A DNA stretch of 64,000 bases from Paraburkholderia silviterrae (GTDB lineage Bacteria; Pseudomonadota; Gammaproteobacteria; Burkholderiales; Burkholderiaceae), in NCBI RefSeq assembly GCF_004353915.1, contig NZ_SMRP01000006.1, positions 599 to 64,598 of the forward strand, read 5' to 3'. Under the pieces are notes generated by a model. It saw only the letters and a list, made by a program, of their open reading frames with translations, ran no database searches and was not told the DNA's origin. Below, piece by piece: positions 1-9,415 of the stretch (position 1 is its first letter; each line of letters begins with the position of its first letter). Position numbers and translations under genes: made by a program.

Positions 1-12
1 AACCCAAAGGAA

Positions 13-32
13 GCTCGAACGTTCGAACGAGC
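13..32 (-). terminator. Terminator-like hairpin after the receiver gene
   Basis: GCTCG at 13-17 pairs with CGAGC at 28-32, just beyond the stop of the stand-alone receiver gene on the minus strand. The following bases are only weakly T-rich (CTTCCTTT), so this is a modest intrinsic terminator candidate. Confidence 0.35.
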
Positions 33-35
33 CCG

Positions 36-428
36 CTACCCCGGTTCATCACGCCCAGGCTCGGTAGCCGACCCAACAGCCAGCCGCTCAACCACCTCAA
101 GCATCTCATCAGAAGAAAACGGCTTATGCAAAAAAGCACGAGCCCCGCGCTCAAGCGCACGCCGAACGGCCTCGTCATCGGCATGCGACGAGATAAACAC
201 AATCGGCGCGGCCACGCGCTGCTCAATCAACCGCCGCTGCACCTCAAGCCCGTTCATCCCCTTGAGCTTCAAGTCGAGCAAAATGCAAGCGGCACCTACA
301 TGCCACGGCGAAGCAAGAAATTCCTCCCCTGAAGCGAACGACGCCGCGATATGGCCGGCCGATTGCAGCAGACTTGTCAGGCTTTTGCGTACCAGGACGT
401 CGTCATCGACGATGCAGACAAGGGCCAT
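36..428 (-). CDS. Stand-alone response regulator receiver (CheY/FixJ-N type)
   Basis: A 130-residue protein that is a receiver domain and nothing else. The acidic pocket is at residues 8-10 (VDDD), the phosphoacceptor is Asp52 in ILLDLKLKGMNG, and the conserved Lys lies in FLHKPFSS. There is no DNA-binding output, so it would act by phosphotransfer or protein contact. The start is MALVCIVDDD at 428; the open frame runs further upstream but has no receiver-like sequence there. It follows the winged-helix/NTPase regulator by 49 bp on the same strand, so the two are probably co-transcribed. No histidine kinase sits beside it; its partner must be elsewhere, or be one of the kinases at 28.9-37.7 kb. 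Confidence 0.85.
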   Translation of the reverse strand: MALVCIVDDDVLVRKSLTSLLQSAGHIAASFASGEEFLASPWHVGAACILLDLKLKGMNGLEVQRRLIEQRVAAPIVFISSHADDEAVRRALERGARAFLHKPFSSDEMLEVVERLAVGSATEPGRDEPG

Positions 429-477
429 TGAATTCAAACCCGATGTGGGATCCAATCCGGCGCACTCGCGCATGCGG

Positions 478-1977
478 TTACACGTACGCTGCGCTCGCCG
501 GAACCGGCGTTGCAGCAGCAATCGAAACAGCGCGCGGCACCAACCGCACCGGCTTGTCGATTTCGGCGCGCGCGGCATAACGCTCGCCGAACTGCACATG
601 CTCTCCCGCTTCCTCGAGCTTTTCGAGTGCATACGCACGCACGGACTCGAGCAGCGAATAGCATTTCGACAGGCCCGCCGAATGCACGACGAGCAGCGAC
701 TTGGACGCCAGATTGACCACGCAGTCGAGCACGGCGTCGCGGCTCAGTTGCTCGCACGTTGCCAGCGCGCACGCCGCCTCGAGCGTGAAAATGCCTGGGA
801 ACGCCGCGAGACGCCGCAACACGATGCGCTCGGCCTCGTCGAGCAACGCGTAGCTCCACTCGATGCTCGCCCGCAGGGTCCGGTGCCTCGCGGGAGCGGT
901 GCGCAGGCCGCCCGACAGTGACAGCAGCGAGCGCTCCAGATCCGCAACGAGCCCCTTTACGCCAAGCGATGCGGCGCGCGCGGCGGCCAGCTCCAGCGCC
1001 AGCGGCAAGCCATCGAGCCGACGGCATACGTTGGCGATCGCCTGGAGCGTCTTCGGGTCGGCGGGGAACTCGGTGCCCATGGCGCGCGCACGGGCAACGA
1101 ACATCCTGACTGCGCTGGACGCTTCGATATCGCTGCCGCCCGCCAGTGCGTCCGGCACGGCAAGCGGGCCAACCCGGTAGATGCGCTCGCAGGCAACCCG
1201 CAGCGGCTCACGGCTCGTCACGATCATCGAGGCCCCCGTGTTCGACGCGGCAATCGTCTCGCACACGGCCGCGAGCGCGTCCACGCAGCGCTCGCCATTG
1301 TCGAACACGAGCACCGCCTCGCTGGCGCCAATCTCGCGCAACACATCACCCATGTCGCCAGCGCCTGGCTCCTTCGCGCCGCGCAGCGCGCCAAGCAGCA
1401 TGGCCACGAGCGCGCCGTGGCCGCTCACACAAGCCAGATCGACATGGCACGCCTGAACGCCGCGCGAGCAGGCCAATGCCGTCGCGACTTCGAGCGCCAG
1501 GTGCGATTTGCCCACGCCGCCGGGGCCCACCAACGTCACGAGCAACTCCCGCTCGACGAGGCCACGCAGCTCGGCCGCTTCGCGTTCCCGGCCGATCAAG
1601 GGCCACGTGCGTTGCGCCGCGCTCGCCCGCACCGGCACCGGCGCGGCAGCGGGATCGGGATCGCCTTGCGTCGCGTGCGCCGGTCCGTCCGCGGGCGGCG
1701 CAAGGCGATAGCCCCTGCCCGCCTCGGTGCGGATCCAGCCGCGCTTGCCGCCAAGCAGCTTGCGCAGCGTCGAAATGTGAACCTGGATATTGTTCTCGAC
1801 GACGATCGTCTTTGGCCACACAACGCGCATGATCTGGTCCTTCGTGACCAGTTCGCCCGCGGCGCTGATAAGCAGTTCGAGAATTTCGAACGCCCGCGTC
1901 CCGATATGCTGGGGCACGCCGTCCACGAACACCTCGCGGCATTCCAGAGAGACCGCCACTCGACCGAAATTGTGCAT
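478..1977 (-). CDS. Winged-helix regulator fused to a STAND-like NTPase
   Basis: A 499-residue protein. Residues 1-95 form an OmpR/PhoB-type winged helix (recognition region around VVENNIQVHISTLRKLLG, wing ending GRGYRL). A P-loop NTPase follows, with Walker A GPGGVGKSHL, a degenerate Walker B VLVFDNGERC and the GLPLALELAA motif typical of AfsR/LuxR-like ATPase regulators. Larger relatives carry a long TPR sensor after the NTPase; here the protein stops soon after it and ends in a low-complexity Ala/Pro/Val tail. Start 1977 (MHNFGRV) matches where the domain begins; an alternative ATG is at 1995. It is divergent from the MFS gene at 2260, a likely target. A paralogue lies at 38808-40364. The ligand is unknown. 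Confidence 0.8.
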   Translation of the reverse strand: MHNFGRVAVSLECREVFVDGVPQHIGTRAFEILELLISAAGELVTKDQIMRVVWPKTIVVENNIQVHISTLRKLLGGKRGWIRTEAGRGYRLAPPADGPAHATQGDPDPAAAPVPVRASAAQRTWPLIGREREAAELRGLVERELLVTLVGPGGVGKSHLALEVATALACSRGVQACHVDLACVSGHGALVAMLLGALRGAKEPGAGDMGDVLREIGASEAVLVFDNGERCVDALAAVCETIAASNTGASMIVTSREPLRVACERIYRVGPLAVPDALAGGSDIEASSAVRMFVARARAMGTEFPADPKTLQAIANVCRRLDGLPLALELAAARAASLGVKGLVADLERSLLSLSGGLRTAPARHRTLRASIEWSYALLDEAERIVLRRLAAFPGIFTLEAACALATCEQLSRDAVLDCVVNLASKSLLVVHSAGLSKCYSLLESVRAYALEKLEEAGEHVQFGERYAARAEIDKPVRLVPRAVSIAAATPVPASAAYV

Positions 1978-2259
1978 TTCCCACGCTCTCCACATGTCCG
2001 CCGCCGCTGTGCGGCACGGCCAACCTGCGAGAGGTGCCTCGCGCGCTCAGGCGCCGAGGCGTTACCGCAGGGCTCGAACGTATGCTAGTGCGCGAGCCAC
2101 CGGGGCACCATTATCCATGAGTCTAATACGCGATCTGCGGCGCCGACGGCCTCGCAAGGCGCCCATCCCCGTGCAAAGCAGCATTGCGCGGCGCCTCGAT
2201 TCCCCGCTCGCGCAGCGCCCGCTATTCTCAACGCAACTCCTCTCGTTGAGGGCTTTACC

Positions 2260-3477
2260 ATGAACTCCAATAGTCAAGCTTCCACGGCGCATGCCAGCGC
2301 GGCGACGCGCTTCGTCGCCATCGCGTTCGCCCTCGGTGTAACGATGGCGGGCGCCACGCTCGCGAGCCCGCTTTATCCGCTTTACGAGCAGGCGCTCGGC
2401 ATCACGGCAGGCGGCGTCACGATCGTCTATTCCAGCTATATGGCGGGCGCCTTGCTGGCCCTGCTCGTGCTTTCCCATTTGAGCGATCACGTGGGGTTCG
2501 TCCACGCGTTGCGCATCTCCGTCCTGGTGCTGATTGCCGGACTGCTCGCCTCGGCGGCGGCCCATTCCTTGCCGGTGCTGGCGCTCGGCCGCTTCGCGAT
2601 CGGCATCGCGGCGGGCATCGCGTCGAGTGCCGCGACCGCGGGCCTGATTGCTCTCGAGCCCGCAGGCCAGGTCAAGCGCGCCCAGTTGGTCGGCTCGATC
2701 ATGAACATCGTCGGACTGGGGCTGGGGCCGTTCGCCGGCGGGGTCGTGGCACAGGTGCTGCCGCGCCCGCTGCTCACGCCCTACCTCGTGTTCGGCATCG
2801 CGGCGGTGCTTGCGTTACTGGCGCTCGTCGTGCATCCCGCCGACGCCGAGGTGACCCCGATCCGGCATTTCCGCCCGGCCCTGCGCTTCCAGGCGCCGAA
2901 TGCGTCCGCGTGGCGTCCGTTCGCACTCGCCTCGCTCACGACCTTTACCGGCTACACCCTGTTCAGTCTCTTCGCCTCGCTCGCCCCCGCGGTCCTCGGC
3001 ACGCTGCTGCCATGGCACGGTCCGGCCATCGCGGGCGCAGGCGTCGCCACGCTGTTTATCGGGTCGGCCATCGCCCAGTTCGCCTTGCGCAAGGTGGACG
3101 CACGGCGCGGCCTCGCGGCCGGCGCCATCGCGACCGGCGTGAGCGTTGCGTTGATGGCAACCTCGTTGCCGCTGCATGCCGGCACGCTGTTCATCGCAAG
3201 CGACTTGATCGGCGGGTTCGGACAGGGCCTCGCGTTCATGTCGGCGCTTGCGGTGATCAATCACATCACGCCCCCGGAACATCGCGCACGATCGATTGCG
3301 TCGTTCTTCTCGATTGCCTATCTCGGCGGCATCGTGCCCATCGTCGGACTCGGCCTGCTTGCGGACCGGATCGGACTCGACCTCGCCATTGCCGGACTCG
3401 CGGCGGTGATGTCGATCCTCGCGCTCGTGCTGGGCGCGCATGCGTACCGGTCCTCCGCGATCCGCAGCCATGCCTGA
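2260..3477 (+). CDS. MFS transporter (drug/arabinose efflux type)
   Basis: A 405-residue polytopic protein with about 12 hydrophobic helices. The loop between helices 2 and 3 carries SHLSDHVGF, a variant of the MFS motif A, and the fourth helix region has GRFAIGIAAGIASSAATAG. The size and Ala/Gly/Leu-rich helices fit the drug:H+ antiporter-1/arabinose efflux group. The start at 2260 is preceded by GAGGG with 8-nt spacing. It is transcribed away from the winged-helix/NTPase gene, with about 280 bp between them, suggesting that regulator controls it. The substrate cannot be told from sequence. Confidence 0.85.
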   Translation: MNSNSQASTAHASAATRFVAIAFALGVTMAGATLASPLYPLYEQALGITAGGVTIVYSSYMAGALLALLVLSHLSDHVGFVHALRISVLVLIAGLLASAAAHSLPVLALGRFAIGIAAGIASSAATAGLIALEPAGQVKRAQLVGSIMNIVGLGLGPFAGGVVAQVLPRPLLTPYLVFGIAAVLALLALVVHPADAEVTPIRHFRPALRFQAPNASAWRPFALASLTTFTGYTLFSLFASLAPAVLGTLLPWHGPAIAGAGVATLFIGSAIAQFALRKVDARRGLAAGAIATGVSVALMATSLPLHAGTLFIASDLIGGFGQGLAFMSALAVINHITPPEHRARSIASFFSIAYLGGIVPIVGLGLLADRIGLDLAIAGLAAVMSILALVLGAHAYRSSAIRSHA

Positions 3478-3494
3478 ACGTGCAGTCGTACGGG

Positions 3495-3609
3495 GCTCGC
3501 GGGCGTTCGCGCGAGCTCCGTCGGCTGAAGCGCGAACGTCGGCGCGCGAATGGCTCGCACGTGGCCCGCAGATAGCGAGTACGTAGCCCGTACGTGCCCG
3601 CAGACGGGC
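3495..3609. terminator. Hairpin-rich convergent intergenic segment
   Basis: Between the convergent MFS and hydrolase genes there are two short stems. GCTCGCG (3495-3501) pairs with CGCGAGC (3510-3516), and GCCCGT (3586-3591) pairs with ACGGGC (3604-3609). The segment also has a loosely repeated CGTACGTG/GCACGTG flavour. Neither stem has a T-run; they may act as a two-way, factor-assisted terminator. Confidence 0.3.
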
Positions 3610-3648
3610 CGCACGTGAGCTCCACCTCGCCCGCACGCGGCCCGGCGC

Positions 3649-4437
3649 TCAGCGCCCGTAGCGCAGCAAGAAGTCCCTCAGCAGCGGATTGACGTCGTGC
3701 GCGTGAGTCAGGTTCGGCGTATGCCCGGCCCCGGCCACGCTCACCATCCCTTTGCAGTTCGGCAGCCTCGCGGCCAGCGCTTCGCCGCAGCCGGGGTCGA
3801 TGGCCGCATCGGCGTCGCCATGGAATACGATCGAAGCATGCGTGATGTCGCCGAGGCGCCTCGTGATGTCGTCGCGCGTGGTCAGCGCATCCACCGGATG
3901 ATCGAAATGCTCGCGCGACAAGCGCTGCCATTTCGCAGTCCAGACCGATTCCTCATATTCGGGGCCGAGCAGAAACGACGCCAGGTGCCCGGCGACATTC
4001 TCGGCACCGTTGCGCGCCCATTCCGCCTTCAGTTGCTCGAACGACTCCGTAACCGTCGCGTCGTCGAGGTCGCTGCGCGTGGCGATCAGCGCGATCGCGC
4101 GGAACCGGTCGGGCTCCAGCAGCGCGGCGCGCATCGAAACGAAGCCGCCCTGCGACATGCCAACCAGCGACGCCGTTGCGATCTCCAGGTGATCGAGCAG
4201 GCCGATCAGGTCGCGCGCGGAATCCCAGTAGCTGAATGCCCGATCGGTCGGCCCCGTTGCGCCAAAGCCGCGCTGGTCCCACACAATGCAGCGGAAGATG
4301 TCTCGCAGGTTCTCGATGTTCGGCAGGAACATCTCCGAGTCCATCAGGAAGCCGTGGCTGAATACCACGACGGGTCCGTGCGGCGGACCGTATTCTTCGT
4401 AGGCAATGCGGATGCCTTCGCGTTCAAACCATGCCAT
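3649..4437 (-). CDS. Alpha/beta-fold hydrolase
   Basis: A 262-residue alpha/beta hydrolase. The oxyanion-hole loop is VVFSHGFLMDS, the nucleophile elbow is GMSQGG (Ser), the acid lies in FHGDADAAID, and the catalytic His is in AGAGHTPN near the C-terminus. WDQRGFGATG is the usual segment before the cap. Enzymes of this size include esterases, haloperoxidase-like proteins and meta-cleavage hydrolases; the sequence does not choose among them. The start at 4437 is chosen because GAGAGG lies 8 nt upstream; an in-frame ATG at 4452 would overlap that site. It is divergent from an AraC regulator 371 bp away. Confidence 0.85.
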   Translation of the reverse strand: MAWFEREGIRIAYEEYGPPHGPVVVFSHGFLMDSEMFLPNIENLRDIFRCIVWDQRGFGATGPTDRAFSYWDSARDLIGLLDHLEIATASLVGMSQGGFVSMRAALLEPDRFRAIALIATRSDLDDATVTESFEQLKAEWARNGAENVAGHLASFLLGPEYEESVWTAKWQRLSREHFDHPVDALTTRDDITRRLGDITHASIVFHGDADAAIDPGCGEALAARLPNCKGMVSVAGAGHTPNLTHAHDVNPLLRDFLLRYGR

Positions 4438-4651
4438 TTCGCGCCCTCTCATCGTCTGCGATCTGCTGTCGTGCACGCGATATCGCGCACCGGTCTCACT
4501 ATGAAGCGGTTCGTCCGCGCCGCGGTGATCGAATGAAGCGCTCACTTGCCTTATCGTCCAGAAATTGCTGCATGCCAACGCGACACCCCGCCGGGCTTGC
4601 GAGATTCGCGGGGCCGTATCGCTCCCCATGCAAGCCTGTGTCTTGTACCCA

Positions 4652-4680
4652 TTGACTTGCCGTCGTTCATTTGATTTAGT
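4652..4680 (+). promoter_or_regulatory. Candidate sigma-70 promoter for the AraC gene
   Basis: TTGACT at 4652-4657, a 17-bp spacer and TTTAGT at 4675-4680 resemble a vegetative promoter (5/6 and 4/6 matches). It points toward the AraC start at 4809, giving a leader of roughly 120 nt. I see nothing else distinct in the 371-bp divergent gap 4438-4808. Confidence 0.4.
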
Positions 4681-4808
4681 GTCAAGCCTGAGAATGTTTC
4701 GATGTGCTTTCGACCGTGCGAGCGTGCCATTGCCATCGCGCGGCCCCGCACCGCCAACGACCCTGCGCATGCCGCGAAGGCAGCGCACCGCAACGAGAAG
4801 GACCCGGT

Positions 4809-5699
4809 ATGCCCACCATGACGATCGATTCGGAGAAGCCAGTCTGGATCCTGCAAGGGGAATTTGGCCGCGCGACGGTCAATTTCATCAGCCGTCCGCT
4901 CGTCGCGCACGCGCACGCGCAATACCAGTTCCTGTTCAAGCTCGGCGGCGCCGACTGCGGCTTTCGCATTGGCGCACAAGACTGCACGCTCACGAGCGAG
5001 CGGGCGATTTGCCTGAATCCGTGGATCGAGCACGCGAAGAGCGGCACGGACGAGATGCCTTCGATGATCCTCTCGCTGGTCGTCGAGCCGCAATGGCTGC
5101 GCGCACGGCTGCAGCTCGCGGAATTCGGTCCCGCGGGCATTTTTCCCGAACCGGTGGTCGTCGTCACGCCGGACGTGCGCCATCACGTCGAACGCCTCGC
5201 GGCCGCGATCACCCACCACCTCGTCGCGCAAGACGAAGGCGGCCTGCCGATTCTCGAAGACCTCGTCTCGGCGCTCGGGCGCGATTTCGCGGATCCGGCG
5301 CTGACCACAGGCATCGCGCCTTCCACGCGCCCCGTCGACTTCCGCATCCGCAAGGCGCTCGACTTCATCAAGCGCTCGCCCGAGCCCAATCCGAGCGTCG
5401 CGCAAGTCGCCGCGCAGGTCGGCCTCTCGCGCTCGCGCTTCTTCGAGCAGTTCCGCCGCTGCATGGGAATCTCGCCGCAGCACTACATCGACTGGGTACG
5501 CATGTCGCACGCCATCCAGTTGCTGGGCGCGAGCGACCGGCCGCTAGCCGAGATCGCCGACGAACTGGGCTTCGAGGAACATAGCCACTTCACACGCTTT
5601 TTCTCGCAGCACATGGGCGTGCCGCCCAGCGAGTTTCGCCGCCACTCGGTGGTGCTGAACCAACCGGAAAATCAGGCGGAAAACCAGGCGGAAGACTGA
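4809..5699 (+). CDS. AraC-family transcriptional regulator
   Basis: A 296-residue protein with an N-terminal cupin-like sensor (HAHAQYQFLFKLGG, then a segment ending CLNPWIEHAK). The C-terminal double helix-turn-helix starts near residue 180: VAQVAAQVGLSRSRFFEQF, then PLAEIADELGFEEHSHFTRF. The start at 4809 follows AGAAGGA with about 6 nt spacing. The tail repeats the idea NQAEN/NQAED, a small expansion at the very end of the gene. It probably controls the divergent alpha/beta hydrolase and perhaps the convergent catabolic block whose last gene ends 86 bp away. The effector is unknown. Confidence 0.85.
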   Translation: MPTMTIDSEKPVWILQGEFGRATVNFISRPLVAHAHAQYQFLFKLGGADCGFRIGAQDCTLTSERAICLNPWIEHAKSGTDEMPSMILSLVVEPQWLRARLQLAEFGPAGIFPEPVVVVTPDVRHHVERLAAAITHHLVAQDEGGLPILEDLVSALGRDFADPALTTGIAPSTRPVDFRIRKALDFIKRSPEPNPSVAQVAAQVGLSRSRFFEQFRRCMGISPQHYIDWVRMSHAIQLLGASDRPLAEIADELGFEEHSHFTRFFSQHMGVPPSEFRRHSVVLNQPENQAENQAED

Positions 5700-5747
5700 G
5701 CGAACAACTGAGAGAAGAAGCGGGGCGAAGCGGCGCGCCTCGCCCAA

Positions 5748-5775
5748 GCGCGCCCGGTGCTCACGCCGGGCGCGC
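5748..5775. terminator. GC-rich hairpin between convergent genes
   Basis: A perfect 10-bp inverted repeat, GCGCGCCCGG (5748-5757) with CCGGGCGCGC (5766-5775), has an 8-nt loop between the AraC stop and the hydrolase stop. It has no U-tract on either side but is well placed to serve both strands. Confidence 0.45.
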
Positions 5776-5784
5776 GACACCTGC

Positions 5785-6723
5785 TTATTGCGGATTGCCC
5801 TGGAAGGCGGGATCGGTAATCACGGGATTGCGCAATACGCCGAGTCCGTCGATTTCGATTTCCACCACGTCGCCCGAGCGCATATGCACGAGCCCGGGCG
5901 TCGGGAACGGGCCGTACTGGCGCGACAGGTCCCGGCCTTCCACGTCCTCGGGCTGCGGCTTGAGCGCGCCCGGCGTGCCCATCGCGATCAGATCGCCGGG
6001 CCGCAGCCGGTAGCCGCGGCTCAGGTAGCTGACCGTGTGCGCGACATCGATCAGCATGTCGTCGAGCGGCGCGCGTTGGCGCACCACGCCGTTGATGCGC
6101 GTGAGCACACTATGGCTCGCGGGATCGCCGAATTCGTCCGGCGTCATCAGCCACGGCCCATACGAGCCCGACGCCTCGAAATTCTTCCCAAGACCGAATT
6201 GCCGGTTGTGCATCTGATATTCGCGCACCGAGCCTTCGTTCAGGCACGTATAGCCCGCGACATGCTCCAATGCCCGCTCGACCGGAATATCGCGCCCCGG
6301 CTTGCCGATGATGACGCCAAGCTCGCCTTCGTAATCGAATGCGCGCGCCACCGAATACGGCGGTGCGAAGATCGGCTCGCCCGCCCCGACGTAGGACGCC
6401 TCGGTGCGCAGGAACAGGTGCGGAAAGTCGGGGTTGGTCTGCAGGCCGGTCTCCGCGATATGGCTCTTGAAGTTCAGCGCGAGCGCCCACATGGCATTGG
6501 GCCGACGCAAGAACGGCTTGAGCGTCACGTCGGCGAGCAGGCGGTCTCCTGAGCGGCCCGCAGTGGCCTCGCGCAAACGGGCCAACCCGTCTTCGCGTTC
6601 GAGAATCTCGATCAGGTCCGCCGGCAAATCGGGCGCGACGTCCGCGACGGCAATGAAATGAGTCGGGCTGGTGACGACGCCCAGCGCGGTACGGCCGGCG
6701 TCCAGATAGGCAATGATTTTCAT
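5785..6723 (-). CDS. Fumarylacetoacetate hydrolase-fold protein
   Basis: A 312-residue FAH-superfamily enzyme. The metal-binding core is visible: FDYEGELGVIIGK, then NEGSVREYQ and the FGLGKNFEAS segment, with the C-terminal GDLIAMGTPGAL loop. The family comprises Mg-dependent hydrolases, decarboxylases and hydratases of beta-diketo or oxo acids. The start at 6723 (MKIIAYLDAG) is chosen because the open frame upstream is antisense-like filler overlapping the MFS gene. It is the last gene of the minus-strand block GlcG-like, acetamidase, MFS, FAH and lies 59 bp after the MFS gene. It probably handles an acyclic product of an imported aromatic or amide substrate, which is an inference from context. 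Confidence 0.85.
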   Translation of the reverse strand: MKIIAYLDAGRTALGVVTSPTHFIAVADVAPDLPADLIEILEREDGLARLREATAGRSGDRLLADVTLKPFLRRPNAMWALALNFKSHIAETGLQTNPDFPHLFLRTEASYVGAGEPIFAPPYSVARAFDYEGELGVIIGKPGRDIPVERALEHVAGYTCLNEGSVREYQMHNRQFGLGKNFEASGSYGPWLMTPDEFGDPASHSVLTRINGVVRQRAPLDDMLIDVAHTVSYLSRGYRLRPGDLIAMGTPGALKPQPEDVEGRDLSRQYGPFPTPGLVHMRSGDVVEIEIDGLGVLRNPVITDPAFQGNPQ

Positions 6724-6782
6724 CGGTAGGGGTACAGGTAGGTCGAATTGAGTGGGCCAGGCGGCAGCGTGCCGCCGGTGAT

Positions 6783-8063
6783 TCAGGCAGACGGCAACGA
6801 ACGGGCGGCGGCGCGCTTTCCGGCGGCCGACAGCGCAGCGAGCACGACGATCGCGAGGCAAGCCGGCACGATCGCGGTCAGCACGATGTCGCGCGGCGCC
6901 CAGCCGAGCGAGAGCAGCGCGCCGCCAATCGCGGGGCCGACGAACGAGCCGACGCGTCCCAGCGCATGCCCCCAGCCCACGCCGGTTGCACGCAGGTGCT
7001 CGGGATAGAACGCGACCGCGAGCGCGGTCTGCCCCATGATCCCGTTGACGAGCCCCGCGCCGATGGCCCCGATCAGCAGCAGCACGGTCACGGGCGGCAC
7101 GGCGGCATGGGAGAGCGTGGCGATGCCCGCGATCACGGCCACGATGCCCACCGTCAACGCCGTTTTCACGCGCACGTTGCCGGCCAGCGTCATCGCCGTG
7201 ACGGCCGCGGTCATCAGCAGATTGCCGCTGAGCCCGCCGATGCTGAACGCCGCCATGCCGGCCGGCGCATGCTCGAGCGAGAAGCCGAACGAGAGCAGCA
7301 GGGTCGGCAGCCAGAACAGCAGCGCGTAGACGTCCATGAAGATCAGGAACGAGAACAGCCACAGCAGGCCCGTATAGGCGGCGAATCCCTCGCCGAACAG
7401 CGCCTTCACCGGGTTCGCGCGCTTTTGCGCCGCTTGCCCGGCCTGCGGGGACGCACCCGCCTGGAGGATGCGGTAGAACGCCGGTGCAACGACGAACGGC
7501 AGCGCGCCCCCGAGCACGAACACCGCCTGCCAGCCGAAGCGGTGCATCAGCGGACCACCGACCACGCCGCCGATCACCGCGCCAACCGACATGCCCGTTG
7601 TCACGAGCAACGACGCCGCCACCTTGTGCCGCGCGCCGATAATCGACGCCGATGCGGAAATCGCGATCGGCAGCGCGGCGCCGAGACCGATCGCCGAAAA
7701 CAGCCGCATAGCCGAGAGCGCGGCGACATTGCCCGCATACATCGTGAGCCACGTGGCGCCGCCGAACAGCACGACGCTGGCAAGACCGACGAGGCGGTGC
7801 CCGAAACGCTGCGCAAGCGATCCAGTCACGATGAAGCCGATAGCGGCGCCGACGTTGGTCGCAACGAAGACCGGCGTGAAAGCCGCCGCGCTCAACTGCC
7901 AGTCGTGCGCGAGCGTTGGCACTACGAACGAAATCGACGTGGTATTGAAACCATCGAGCACCACGACGAGAAAACAGACGAACAGCGCGAGACGCCAGCC
8001 GGTACGGCCAGCCTCCGGGATCGCATCGCCGGCCGCAACGGGCCTGGACTCTTCCATATTCAT
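6783..8063 (-). CDS. MFS transporter, aromatic acid:H+ symporter-like
   Basis: A 426-residue, roughly 12-helix transporter. The first helix carries VVLDGFNTTSISFVVPTL, like the LDGFD motif of PcaK/BenK-type aromatic acid/H+ symporters. SLAQRFGHRLVG stands in the motif A position between helices 2 and 3. The start at 8063 (MNMEESRP) follows a strong AAGGAGG site, so the longer reading from 8141 is rejected. The gene sits between a Tat-exported amidase and an FAH-fold hydrolase, fitting uptake of a carboxylate released in the periplasm. Substrate identity is inferred from family only. Confidence 0.85.
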   Translation of the reverse strand: MNMEESRPVAAGDAIPEAGRTGWRLALFVCFLVVVLDGFNTTSISFVVPTLAHDWQLSAAAFTPVFVATNVGAAIGFIVTGSLAQRFGHRLVGLASVVLFGGATWLTMYAGNVAALSAMRLFSAIGLGAALPIAISASASIIGARHKVAASLLVTTGMSVGAVIGGVVGGPLMHRFGWQAVFVLGGALPFVVAPAFYRILQAGASPQAGQAAQKRANPVKALFGEGFAAYTGLLWLFSFLIFMDVYALLFWLPTLLLSFGFSLEHAPAGMAAFSIGGLSGNLLMTAAVTAMTLAGNVRVKTALTVGIVAVIAGIATLSHAAVPPVTVLLLIGAIGAGLVNGIMGQTALAVAFYPEHLRATGVGWGHALGRVGSFVGPAIGGALLSLGWAPRDIVLTAIVPACLAIVVLAALSAAGKRAAARSLPSA

Positions 8064-8167
8064 GACCTTGCCTCCTTGCGGCGCGCGCGTCCGTGTCACG
8101 AACGACCACGCGCCGCATCCATGCTCAACAACACTGAACAACGCTCAACAACCGAGGACCGTGCGCC

Positions 8168-9379
8168 TTACGCGCGCACGTAAGCGGAAATACGACGCTG
8201 CATGTCCGCCGAGAAAATGCGCTTGGGCAGCATGCAGTGAATGCCCTTCGGGGGCTTGGTCGCGTAGACGGTGTGGGTCTGGTCCGCGAACTGCGTCACG
8301 CGGAAGCTGCCCGCCACGCTGAAGATGCCGTAGCAGTCTTCCGGCGCGATGCCGGTGGCGGCCGACATCCAGCCGATCATCTGGCGCAGGCACGCAACGA
8401 GCGAACTATCGAGGCTATCGGCGAAGCCGAAGCCGATCCAGTGCTCAGGCGTTTCCGCCATCGGGCCGTCGAGCGCCTTGTTCTTGTGCAGCACGTACTG
8501 GATGCGCATTTCCTCGAACGCGGTCTCAATCGAGGTCTGGTCGACGTTGCCCTCGCCGGACGCCCCCATCGAACCGCCGGTCCACACGCGGCCGCCGCTC
8601 TGCTGCACCGGCAGGAACACGGAACTGCCGGGGTTCAGCACCGCGCAGTCGAGGTTGCCGCCGTAGCTGCCCGCAAAGTTCGCGCTGACGGGCCGGTCGC
8701 CGGGCGGTTGCGTGCCCAGGTAGGCCTGGAACGGGTTGACCGGAATCTTGACCCCCGGCACATAGTCCACATAGGTCCGCGCATCGTCGAACTTCAGATA
8801 GCGCAGGTACGGCGGGAAGTCGTGCGGCAGCGCGCCGACGCCCGGCGGCGCCGAGTTCCAGCCCCAGTAGATCGGCCGCATCTTCAGCAGCCGGCATTCG
8901 ATCAGATCCCCCGGCTCCGCGTCGGCAATCACCACGGGCCCAATCAGCGAGAACGCGCCGTTCGGATACTTCTTGCGGATCGGCTCGCGCTCCTTGAAGC
9001 CCATTCCATACTTGGGCTCATTGCCCCAGTTGGTCCACGTGCCGTCGTACCAGACCGTGTCGCCGGAGCTGATCGTCACCGCGGCCGGACGGCCCGGATC
9101 CATCTGTCCGACCTGCACGGTGTCCCACGACGGCACGAGCTTCACGACCTTGCCGCCCGGCAGGGGCCGCATCGCGGCGCTGCCCGAGCCCGCCGCGCCC
9201 GGCGTGGCGGCCGAAGCGGTGCGCGCGAGCCCAACGGCGCCTGCCGCGAGCGCGCCAAAGCCGAGCTTGAGCATCGTGCGCCGGCACAGGGCGGTCGCAT
9301 CCTCGGTGCTCGCGCGCGCCGCCTCCATGCCGTTTGCCGCAGCGTCGCCCGGGTTCAATGTATCGCTGGTGTTTTTCAT
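8168..9379 (-). CDS. Tat-exported acetamidase/formamidase family protein
   Basis: A 403-residue member of the FmdA/AmdA family. The body contains the family pattern of GDLIECRLL, DCAVLNPGSSVFLPV and WTGGSMGASGEGNVDQTSIE. Residues 34-60 carry a twin-arginine-like signal, CRRTMLKLGFGALAAGAVGL followed by ARTASA, so the enzyme should be periplasmic; classical acetamidases are cytoplasmic. The start at 9379 has AGGA 7 nt upstream. It lies 36 bp after the GlcG-like gene, which also encodes an exported protein. The pair suggests hydrolysis of an amide or related bond outside the inner membrane before MFS uptake. The true substrate is unknown. Confidence 0.8.
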   Translation of the reverse strand: MKNTSDTLNPGDAAANGMEAARASTEDATALCRRTMLKLGFGALAAGAVGLARTASAATPGAAGSGSAAMRPLPGGKVVKLVPSWDTVQVGQMDPGRPAAVTISSGDTVWYDGTWTNWGNEPKYGMGFKEREPIRKKYPNGAFSLIGPVVIADAEPGDLIECRLLKMRPIYWGWNSAPPGVGALPHDFPPYLRYLKFDDARTYVDYVPGVKIPVNPFQAYLGTQPPGDRPVSANFAGSYGGNLDCAVLNPGSSVFLPVQQSGGRVWTGGSMGASGEGNVDQTSIETAFEEMRIQYVLHKNKALDGPMAETPEHWIGFGFADSLDSSLVACLRQMIGWMSAATGIAPEDCYGIFSVAGSFRVTQFADQTHTVYATKPPKGIHCMLPKRIFSADMQRRISAYVRA

Positions 9380-9415
9380 ACGTCGTCCTGACATGATTTC
9401 AATAAAGAGGTCTCG

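Noticed and set aside
6724..8118. An upstream extension of the FAH gene making a 777-residue protein
   Set aside because: The extra part overlaps the MFS gene out of frame and has no recognisable sequence; the family starts at MKIIAYLD.
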